DNA from: a virus
IMG/VR virus record: IMGVR_UViG_3300032326_000244
Coordinates: 1-58,039 of that record
DNA length: 58,039 nucleotides
Reading direction: 5' to 3' (one strand)
The notes under the pieces are model-generated. The model was not told the DNA's origin. It searched no databases and saw nothing but the letters and a program-made list of their open reading frames with translations. A program made the position numbers and the translations under genes. This document shows, one piece after another, positions 32,102-38,786 of this stretch (within the stretch, counting starts at the first letter, position 1; every line of letters starts with the position of its first letter).

Positions 32102-33122
32102 GTAATAATTCCACTTGTTTAGCTATCTGTGGCAATCTAGTATCGTAGTAATCCATATGAGTCATAATGGCACGACAAATATCTGGACGATATACGGTGT
32201 ATGCATCATAACTTTCGGTCCACTTGCTAGGATACTTGAATGTGTCCAATGCCATTTCACTATAGCTAAGTCTATCAGGAACCATTGGGATAGCATCTAC
32301 TACAGCACCCTCGTACCAACTGATGCCCAATGTTTCTTGTAAGTTAGCACTGAACACCATCTTAGCTTGACCTAACAATGTGTGATATTCATGCTTAGTA
32401 AGCTGTTTGTCTTGACAAACAACAAACTCGTATTGTGGCAAGTGTTTAGCTAAGTCACGGAAAATCTCAACTTGCTTTTCTGGAGCAATACGGTGCGGAA
32501 ACAAGATCATGTCTCGTTTCTTCATTCCTTTATAAGGCGCAAGAATATCTTTAAAATACTCCATAGGCCAACCAGTGCGTACAACTTTACCAGTTACATT
32601 GGCAGTAGGGTCATATCCGCCTTTGCCTAGTAAATTCTTACCAAACATCTCAATGTGGAATGTTGTGGCAAAGTAGTTATGGTCAAACGCATGATAAAAA
32701 CTTTGTTCAGCGTGTCTGACCCAAGGCTTGTCTCCAACAAGACGACCTAAGAAGTCCTGGGGATCATAACTGCCAGCATGCCATAGGCCGTGTGTTGTTA
32801 CTGGAATGCCCAGTAACTCACTCATGTACTTGAGATTGATGATACCAGGGTGCCAAGCATCAGTAAATACAAAATGATCACCTGCGCGAATGGTTCCGTC
32901 GCAAAATAGCCGACCCATCTGCTCAACCTGCCGAGCCTTGTAGATGTTTGTGCCGCCAAAATTAAGAAAAGCCCCAGGGGTAGTAGCACTAGGGATATCT
33001 GTAGGGCCGCTGATAACTTGAACATTATGTCCTGCCTTTCGCAAGAGTTCAGGTACATGGGTCTTCCATTGACCCGTGTACCTTGTCTCGACCGATTCTA
33101 AATCAACGAGAAAAACTGTCAT
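32055..33122 (-). CDS. GT-B type glycosyltransferase
   Basis: The start at 33122 (ATG) yields a 355-residue protein whose first strand is TVFLVDLESVETRYTG. The C-terminal domain has ILFPHRIAPEKQVEIFRDL, then FVVCQDKQL, and a SANLQETLGISWYEGAVV segment with the acidic residues and EG pattern of GT4-like enzymes of the GT-B fold. Such enzymes transfer a sugar from a nucleotide donor to DNA bases, polysaccharide or protein. T4-like phages often encode DNA glucosyltransferases, but no base acceptor can be read here. No Shine-Dalgarno sequence was found. The nearby UDP-sugar dehydrogenase could supply the donor. Confidence 0.75.
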   Translation of the reverse strand: MTVFLVDLESVETRYTGQWKTHVPELLRKAGHNVQVISGPTDIPSATTPGAFLNFGGTNIYKARQVEQMGRLFCDGTIRAGDHFVFTDAWHPGIINLKYMSELLGIPVTTHGLWHAGSYDPQDFLGRLVGDKPWVRHAEQSFYHAFDHNYFATTFHIEMFGKNLLGKGGYDPTANVTGKVVRTGWPMEYFKDILAPYKGMKKRDMILFPHRIAPEKQVEIFRDLAKHLPQYEFVVCQDKQLTKHEYHTLLGQAKMVFSANLQETLGISWYEGAVVDAIPMVPDRLSYSEMALDTFKYPSKWTESYDAYTVYRPDICRAIMTHMDYYDTRLPQIAKQVELLHDNFFSANALLQRLL

Positions 33123-33390
33123 TGCGCTGACGGAAGTTATTGCCGTTGTTGTTGCCACTGCGATTAAACTCGCCACGCGGCTTGCGAGTACCATCCCATG
33201 GCTTCTTTGGACGAGTACTGTAATAGAAATTGTTCCAAATTTGACTATTACGATTGTAAAGATTTGCCTCGTTAAAGTCGCACATTTCGAAACGACAAAA
33301 ATCGTGAAACTTTTCTAAGTCGTCGAAAATTTTAACAATATCGGGACGATTCTCAAAGTAGTTAACGTCTTTGTAATTATTCTTAGCCAT
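33103..33390 (-). CDS. Hypothetical protein with basic Asn/Arg-rich tail (95 aa)
   Basis: The first 60 residues are acidic and aromatic (FENRPDIVKIFDDLEKFHDF, FEMCDFNEANLYNR), and the last 35 are a low-complexity Asn/Arg/Gly region (RSGNNNGNNFRQRND). A disordered basic tail suggests nucleic acid contact. AAAGGAAAG lies before the ATG. It overlaps the glycosyltransferase by 20 bases. From memory, short phage proteins of this design with a NYFENRPDIVKIFDDL segment are conserved; function unknown. Confidence 0.68.
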   Translation of the reverse strand: MAKNNYKDVNYFENRPDIVKIFDDLEKFHDFCRFEMCDFNEANLYNRNSQIWNNFYYSTRPKKPWDGTRKPRGEFNRSGNNNGNNFRQRNDSFSR

Positions 33391-33404
33391 GATAGCTTTC
33401 CTTT

Positions 33405-33800
33405 TTAATACTTAATAAATGAACCATTTTCTCCGTCTTCGGAGACCTCAATCCAAACCTCGCGGTCAGGATACTTTGCTGAGATTTGAGCATATAAATC
33501 ATCGCTCATCATCTCGCAACTTTTATAATCTAGCGACAATACACCTTGTTCGCTAGAATACAACCGTTCAAGCCACCGCTTGAACTGAATGAATTCCACA
33601 TCTCTGTCGTTATGAGTAACTCCGAGCCATACGCGAAAGTGAAATATATGGCGATGAGGAGTGCCAAGAAACGAAACGTCATAATAATCTCCTGTTGCTA
33701 GGTTAGGATCTGTTGCGGCTGCTGGATAACAATGGATTCCTTCTTTACGAAAGGTAACCCAAATCATTTTGTTAGGGCGAATATCTTGTTTAATAATCAT
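33405..33800 (-). CDS. QueD-like T-fold protein (6-carboxy-tetrahydropterin synthase type)
   Basis: The start at 33800 overlaps the previous stop as ATGA. The segment TPHRHIFHFRVWLGV aligns with the HGH-containing strand of QueD; EFIQFKRWLERLY with its DFAELK helix; YKSCEMMSDDLYAQI with the PTSEVLAKWIW helix that has Cys/Glu roles; and EVSEDGENG with the VKET end. These match the order of QueD/PTPS proteins, with divergent residues. QueD makes 6-carboxy-tetrahydropterin, the QueE substrate, from the FolE product. Its presence with FolE, QueE and DpdA supports the call. Substrate residues differ, so activity is not proven. Confidence 0.55.
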   Translation of the reverse strand: MIIKQDIRPNKMIWVTFRKEGIHCYPAAATDPNLATGDYYDVSFLGTPHRHIFHFRVWLGVTHNDRDVEFIQFKRWLERLYSSEQGVLSLDYKSCEMMSDDLYAQISAKYPDREVWIEVSEDGENGSFIKY

Positions 33801-34315
33801 GTTGGTGTATCTTGTGTATATTGATCCCAATAGGTAAATTTATCTTTACTCATTAGGCTTTGTAGGTGATGAGTCCACACACCCGGGTTAGTAGCACCCC
33901 AGGTGCGATCATCAAGTTTGAGAGTTGCGTTGTAGTTAAGTTGACTAATGTAAGGCAACTTTACACTAATCATAGGAATAAATTTATCTCGTTCGCAGTA
34001 ACCGCTTTCAAGAACACCTTCGATGTGTTCGACACCGAAGTCTAGAGCGACCCAATAGCCTTCGTCGAGACAACCGAGGATAACTTTATCCCATGCTTGG
34101 TATTCTTCTTGAGTCATTGCTTTTGGATTGAAGCTTTGACTAGTACCAAAGTAAATTTGCTTAATGTCAATGTCTCTGTTTGCTTGTTGTAGTATTTCCT
34201 CAAGAGGGGGTGTGCCAACAACAAACAAAGTTTTCATACCATAAGCAATAGTATGTTCGACTTCATACCCTGTAAAGTAAACGACATTTTGTCGTTCTTC
34301 AGTGTTTAGTCCCAT
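33797..34315 (-). CDS. Conserved phage protein of unknown function (172 aa)
   Basis: I cannot assign a fold with certainty. The N-terminus has a strand-turn region, VVYFTGYEVEHTIAYG, followed by TLFVVGTPPLEEIL, then IKQIYFGTSQSF. The centre has DKVILGCLDEGYWVALDF. The arrangement could be a Rossmann-like or barrel domain. It lies between the QueD-like and the alcohol-dehydrogenase-like genes and overlaps both, so it may act in the same base-modification route. From memory, similar proteins with YFTGYEVEHT accompany QueD-like genes in T4-like phages. Function unknown. Confidence 0.7.
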   Translation of the reverse strand: MGLNTEERQNVVYFTGYEVEHTIAYGMKTLFVVGTPPLEEILQQANRDIDIKQIYFGTSQSFNPKAMTQEEYQAWDKVILGCLDEGYWVALDFGVEHIEGVLESGYCERDKFIPMISVKLPYISQLNYNATLKLDDRTWGATNPGVWTHHLQSLMSKDKFTYWDQYTQDTPT

Positions 34316-35199
34316 TTAATATAACCTCTGCTGTAACCGTTCGGACGATCCACACCATCCGCAAACGCTTCCTGCCATTCAGTAGTACGATTGTAACACT
34401 GCGTCCAGAAAGAATCAACCTCAAGATAGCCGTTTTCAATCCAGTGACGAGCAAACAACATACAATCGATAAACTGTGGATTTCTTGGACTCGGGAAAGT
34501 CATAGTACAGGCTTTCCAAAGTAAATTGCTAAAATCAGTTGTAACTTCTTTTTGAGCACCAAATATAACTAAGGCATTTTCTCTAAGGATATCTTTTTCA
34601 AAAACATCTAGCTTACTGCTCAAATCAATAACAACGTCGTAGTTTGCTTCTGTATCGGCTTGTAATTTATCGCCCCACAGCTCCTTATTGCTAGACCCAA
34701 CGACATCTATTTGGTAAAAATAACCATTTAGTCGCATAGTGTGATAGGCTACCCAAGCTAAAAATCCACTACCTAGAATTAACATTCTAGAAGTAGTACC
34801 TTGTCGTTTTTCAATTTGATCTTTGGCTTGGTTAATTAGATTGATACCGCAAGCAACCGGTTCCAAGATATACTTAGGCGTTGCTTCAGGAACCTTTACA
34901 TATTCGTTAGCACGAACATTATAAATGTCTGCGTATGCTGGTTCGCCTCGAGTGGCAACAAAGTCCCCGAACTCTACATCCTTGATATTAGCACCAATAC
35001 CAATAACTTTACCAATGCCTTCGTGCCCTTGCATGTGTATGGGTAACGGACTAAAATTGCCCATCATCATATCTATGTCGCTACGACATACGCCAGTCAT
35101 TACAGCACGAACGCAAATTTCGTCTTCTGTTAATGGCGGAACGTGATATTCGGTTTCGTAAAAGAAACCGTTTCCTTCTGTTGCTAGTACTCTATTCAT
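34306..35199 (-). CDS. Zinc-type alcohol dehydrogenase-like protein (MDR family)
   Basis: GVCRSDIDMMMG and MQGHEGIGKVIGIG are the N-terminal motifs of medium-chain dehydrogenases: a Cys and the GHE triad that bind catalytic zinc. ILGSGFLAWVAY is the NAD-binding loop of the Rossmann domain (GxGxxA). At 297 residues it is about 40 shorter than usual, and the structural-zinc cysteine cluster is missing. It probably oxidises or reduces an alcohol or sugar with NAD(P). It overlaps the Gfo/Idh/MocA-like gene by four bases, which implies a joint two-step reaction. The substrate is unknown. Confidence 0.78.
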   Translation of the reverse strand: MNRVLATEGNGFFYETEYHVPPLTEDEICVRAVMTGVCRSDIDMMMGNFSPLPIHMQGHEGIGKVIGIGANIKDVEFGDFVATRGEPAYADIYNVRANEYVKVPEATPKYILEPVACGINLINQAKDQIEKRQGTTSRMLILGSGFLAWVAYHTMRLNGYFYQIDVVGSSNKELWGDKLQADTEANYDVVIDLSSKLDVFEKDILRENALVIFGAQKEVTTDFSNLLWKACTMTFPSPRNPQFIDCMLFARHWIENGYLEVDSFWTQCYNRTTEWQEAFADGVDRPNGYSRGYIKWD

Positions 35200-36071
35200 A
35201 ATTTTTCTATTTGTTCATGAATCCAGATATCTTGAGCGAATTGCTTTTTCCAGAACTCATCATTATTTAGGTTTTTAACGGCTGTCTCTACCATAGTCTT
35301 GTAAGCTGATTCAGGACACAATCCTAAAGCGTGTCTTACAGCACTATTCCTCATACTAAAAGAAATGCTACTGTCATCATGATCCAAATTAGTTTTCCAG
35401 TTAGCACTTAATAACCAAGTGGTATTGCCATTTTTAAATTCAAGTTTACAAAAATCATCTACATCATAGACGCCATTGGGATTAACTGTGCCGTAGTCTG
35501 TACTAGTTATATCGGACAACAAATAATTTTGCATAGCTATTGCGTCGATTTTTCTACCTTGTGTATAGTCTGTCAACGCACAGTAGTAACTAAGCATATG
35601 AGGAATTAAGTCTCTGCTAACTCCGCCAAATGCTAATTCTTTTGTAGTAAACCAACTACCAGGTTGTGGAATTCTGTTGGCATTATTCCACCGAACATAG
35701 ACTCTATCACTTTGCTCCGATTGACTTTTGAATAGTTTAATCTCGTCTCTATATTGGTTATTCTTAACCATCATAAAACGTGTGTTAGGAAAGTCCTCTA
35801 CTAGACAAAACCAGCACTTACTATCCTGTACACCTGGCTTTTCAATTAACACAATCTTACATTTACTAGCAATAGTTCTTGCTATTAGCTCATGTGTAAA
35901 GTTGGGTGTACAAATAACAGCAATGTCGTATTCATCTACAATATTATCTACAGTTTTAAATGTTGCGTTCTTTTCTGGATTAGAATCGACAGTGTCAATT
36001 TCATAGCCAAGGCTGGCGAATACGGAATGATATAGTTGTCCTATACCCAATCCTACAATTAGTGCCTTCAT
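35196..36071 (-). CDS. Gfo/Idh/MocA family oxidoreductase
   Basis: The N-terminal Rossmann loop is LIVGLGIGQLYHS (GxGxG), AVICTPNFTH follows, and IEKPG is the family's EKP motif. GGVSRDLIPHML provides the conserved GG-x-x-x-D-x-x-x-H segment of the catalytic helix. The family oxidises or reduces sugars and inositols with NAD(P). The length of 291 residues is at the short end. It stands between the alcohol-dehydrogenase-like gene and the BPSL0761-like gene and DpdA, overlapping neighbours by four bases. Together with the MDR protein it might handle a sugar or side chain attached to DNA or polysaccharide. The family call is firm; the role is open. Confidence 0.82.
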   Translation of the reverse strand: MKALIVGLGIGQLYHSVFASLGYEIDTVDSNPEKNATFKTVDNIVDEYDIAVICTPNFTHELIARTIASKCKIVLIEKPGVQDSKCWFCLVEDFPNTRFMMVKNNQYRDEIKLFKSQSEQSDRVYVRWNNANRIPQPGSWFTTKELAFGGVSRDLIPHMLSYYCALTDYTQGRKIDAIAMQNYLLSDITSTDYGTVNPNGVYDVDDFCKLEFKNGNTTWLLSANWKTNLDHDDSSISFSMRNSAVRHALGLCPESAYKTMVETAVKNLNNDEFWKKQFAQDIWIHEQIEKL

Positions 36072-36319
36072 TCTTTTTTACTTTCTTCGTATTGCTTAAA
36101 CAGTCTAGTTACTGGTTCCATACGTTCTTGAAACACATCTGGAGCACCTTCGGATGCCCTAGACATATCCCACTCGCTAGGAAAGTGTCTAAGGATACTA
36201 TATGCTTCACCGCGCACTTTTTTAGGAACACGGGGATAGTCTTTGGCATTGTGGGCTAGATCTGTTAAGAATCTTTTAGCCCACATTACGGAACGGTATC
36301 TTTCATCTGGTAATGTCAT
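36068..36319 (-). CDS. BPSL0761-like small protein (83 aa)
   Basis: The pattern MTLPDERYRSVMWAKRFLTD, with later VPKKVRGEAYSILRHFPS, resembles the short BPSL0761-family proteins of bacteria and phages from memory; the family has no known function. The sequence is helical and basic, with no enzyme motif. It overlaps the DpdA gene by 17 bases and the Gfo/Idh/MocA-like gene by four. The position suggests an accessory role in DNA modification or replication, but this is inference. Confidence 0.6.
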   Translation of the reverse strand: MTLPDERYRSVMWAKRFLTDLAHNAKDYPRVPKKVRGEAYSILRHFPSEWDMSRASEGAPDVFQERMEPVTRLFKQYEESKKE

Positions 36320-38012
36320 GCTGTATTTCGTTTTCTAGTTGATCTAGTTTGTCAATTTGGTCTTCGGCAAATTCGCCATCTTCACTTGATTGTACACTAT
36401 CATCCTCTTCTTCGTCAAATAGATTGGCAAAGTGTGTACTGGCATTAACTGTCTTTTTACCAATAGCGCCGCGTGTACCCGGGATAGCTTGCCAAAATTT
36501 ATCAAAACTATCGATAATAGCTTCAGCTGTTGCTCTATCGGGCGCACTAAAAATAGCATCTACTACGTCTTTAAAGTATACACGTTGGAATCTTTCATCT
36601 ACTAACATGGCAGGACATAGACCAGCATCATATTGTCGATTAGCTTCTTGTACACTGTTTAAATGTAGCCACACATTATGACCCATCATGATTGCGTAGG
36701 TGAAACTATCCCACGATGTTTTGCCTTCTTTGCCTATCTTATTTAGGTCGCCTGGACCGTAGATACAAATATCTTTAACTTCGACACCGTCCATTAATGG
36801 ACTTGTGGTAAAGGACTTAAAGTGTCCATCTTGAACAACAACATCTTGGAACAGTCGAGTGTCTTTGGCATACTTCTTGTTATCAAGACTTGGCAACATA
36901 CGATACAGCCATTTTTCTCTATCTACAATTTCAGTTTGTACGTAAATTTGTCCGTTGGCAGTGGCAAGGAAAGGGCTAGCACAGTCAAAGCTAATTGTAA
37001 ACTTAGGATTGTGATATTTACGAACAGCACGTTGAATGTCTGTTAGTAGTAATGCCCATTCTAATTTACTAGTGCCCAAGAAGTGCATCCAGTCTTGGTG
37101 ACCTTCTTCCAGTAATCCATCGAACTTTAATGCCACCAGTCTACGTAGAACCAAGTCCACGTCACACATATTCTGACCACCCATTGCCCAGCCGTTAAAT
37201 GGTTTGTCATATTTTGTTGGGTCGCAAAAGTCTTTCATCTGCTGGTACCAATCTTCTGCCTGTGCGTGATTCTCACCTTGTAGAACATTTAAGAACTTAC
37301 AAGCACCTGTACGGTGTTTAATAAAGTATTCATTATTGTACTTGGTAGCGGCAACGGCTTGTTCATAACTGCCAATGCCACTGTTCTTAGCACCTACTGG
37401 ACTACGACCTACCCATGCTGGAATATCAAGTACCATGCCGTAATCCATCAAGGCATCCATCCATGCTAGAACTTGTTCACGTTTCTTTTGTGCTGCATCT
37501 AGTTTAGCTTGATAAAGTTTAACGTGGTCAATCTTAGTATACTTGACGTTTCCATTTTTATCTAACTTAGGATCACCAGTTGGATGTAATTGCGGAACAA
37601 GCTCAACACCTTTGGCAACTGCTTCTGCCATACGTTGTGCTACTTCTACACCAGTGGGATCATTCCATTCACCTTCCCACACACCTTTACCAATCTGGAA
37701 ACCTCCAGAGTCACCTAGCACCCAACTAGTTGAACGATCTCTATTACGAAACATATCTTCGCTTGGGTCAGGCTTAGTTAAATCTAAATTAGCGTGTCCA
37801 GCTGAATATAAGCAATGGTCGAAGTAAAATGCCGCATTTGGATTTAGGTAATTCATCGCCTCGATACCTAGCGGCCCAAAGCTCGCTGGAATACGAGCAG
37901 GGTCTACATAGTTATTGTAGCGTTGCTTGCCTATATAAGTGCTATAAAATCCCGACGTTGCCGGCAGGAAATAAGCATAGTCGTTTTGCGATGCGGTTAA
38001 ATTACGGTTCAT
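36303..38012 (-). CDS. dpdA: DpdA-type DNA 7-deazaguanine transglycosylase
   Basis: The protein contains LGDSGGFQIG at residues 99-108, the core motif of the TGT superfamily with its Asp101, then NVLQGE (242-247), MGGQ (277-280) and TISFDCASP with Asp343, which are the substrate-pocket and catalytic-aspartate motifs. This matches DpdA proteins that exchange guanine in DNA for a 7-deazaguanine base. The 569-residue length fits phage DpdA better than bacterial tRNA TGT (about 370). The last 60 residues are acidic. The stop and start overlap of four bases joins it to the clamp gene. FolE, QueE and the QueD-like gene supply its likely base precursor. No QueC is seen. Confidence 0.85.
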   Translation of the reverse strand: MNRNLTASQNDYAYFLPATSGFYSTYIGKQRYNNYVDPARIPASFGPLGIEAMNYLNPNAAFYFDHCLYSAGHANLDLTKPDPSEDMFRNRDRSTSWVLGDSGGFQIGKGVWEGEWNDPTGVEVAQRMAEAVAKGVELVPQLHPTGDPKLDKNGNVKYTKIDHVKLYQAKLDAAQKKREQVLAWMDALMDYGMVLDIPAWVGRSPVGAKNSGIGSYEQAVAATKYNNEYFIKHRTGACKFLNVLQGENHAQAEDWYQQMKDFCDPTKYDKPFNGWAMGGQNMCDVDLVLRRLVALKFDGLLEEGHQDWMHFLGTSKLEWALLLTDIQRAVRKYHNPKFTISFDCASPFLATANGQIYVQTEIVDREKWLYRMLPSLDNKKYAKDTRLFQDVVVQDGHFKSFTTSPLMDGVEVKDICIYGPGDLNKIGKEGKTSWDSFTYAIMMGHNVWLHLNSVQEANRQYDAGLCPAMLVDERFQRVYFKDVVDAIFSAPDRATAEAIIDSFDKFWQAIPGTRGAIGKKTVNASTHFANLFDEEEDDSVQSSEDGEFAEDQIDKLDQLENEIQHDITR

Positions 38013-38740
38013 TTGCTTTGGGCTGGCAAGATGTAGTTGTATTCTGCCATGCCGCTATCCACAGTAATCATCATGGCACCGGCATCACTAATTTTCATAG
38101 TTTTGTCGCCTGCTAATCCTAAGATTTGCATAACTTGTGTAACTGGCCACGACCATGCGCTTTTTAATTTGCCGCCTGCTGGAGTTTGGAATGTAAATTT
38201 ACCTGCGTGTGTACTGGCATCACCAAAGCTAACAATCAAGTCTCCGTTTTCTGTCTTAACTTGGAAGACAGTTTCTTCTGAGTGTGCTTGACTTTGGAAC
38301 TTCAAACGCTGAATACTGGCAACTGCTGGTTGGAATTCAATCTCCCAAGCCGCACCTTTAAACTTTACTGTTTTAAGTTTCTCGTTAATAATCTCTGTGC
38401 TCATGAAACGGTAGTCATTGTGAAAGTCGCCTGTTGCGTTTTCAAAATGCATAGTAGTTGGGATCTCTACTCCGTTACGTTGTTGACGAACAACTTCAAT
38501 CTTGGCATTGTCTTTGTACTCCGGGCACTTCAAGTGAAGATTAAGTTTGTCCAAGTTAGGCATACCAAATGTGCCTTGAAACTCATCGACTGGTGTATGA
38601 GTCTTTGCTGTTAGAATAACACTACGGTCTTCTGCCATAGATTCGATGTTAGTTTCTTGGACAGTTCCTGAGATTTTAATGATAGGCAAAAATCCTAGGG
38701 CGTGTGTATGTGTTACGATGTCTTGTAAAATGTCTTTCAT
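38009..38740 (-). CDS. DNA polymerase sliding clamp-like protein (gp45-like)
   Basis: The 243-residue protein lies directly downstream of the DNA polymerase and overlaps the DpdA gene. The length and beta-rich two-fold layout suit a T4 gp45-type clamp, which forms a trimeric ring on DNA. Its C-terminal segment with KTMKISDAGAMMITVDSGMA and YNYILPAQ resembles, from memory, clamp-like proteins of T4-type phages. The sequence similarity to T4 gp45 itself is weak, so the call rests on position and length. It has its own consensus promoter. AAAGGAAT precedes the ATG. Confidence 0.6.
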   Translation of the reverse strand: MKDILQDIVTHTHALGFLPIIKISGTVQETNIESMAEDRSVILTAKTHTPVDEFQGTFGMPNLDKLNLHLKCPEYKDNAKIEVVRQQRNGVEIPTTMHFENATGDFHNDYRFMSTEIINEKLKTVKFKGAAWEIEFQPAVASIQRLKFQSQAHSEETVFQVKTENGDLIVSFGDASTHAGKFTFQTPAGGKLKSAWSWPVTQVMQILGLAGDKTMKISDAGAMMITVDSGMAEYNYILPAQSK

Positions 38741-38757
38741 AATGATTCCTTTGTGTT

Positions 38758-38786
38758 AGTATATAGATATTTAGGTCAGAAGTCAA
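38758..38786 (-). promoter_or_regulatory. Sigma70-type promoter for the clamp-like gene
   Basis: On the - strand TTGACT (38781-38786) and TATACT (38758-38763) are 17 bases apart. The promoter overlaps the end of the DNA polymerase gene and gives a short leader of about 11 bases with a ribosome site. It would also read dpdA and the genes beyond it, allowing separate control of clamp and polymerase. Confidence 0.7.
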
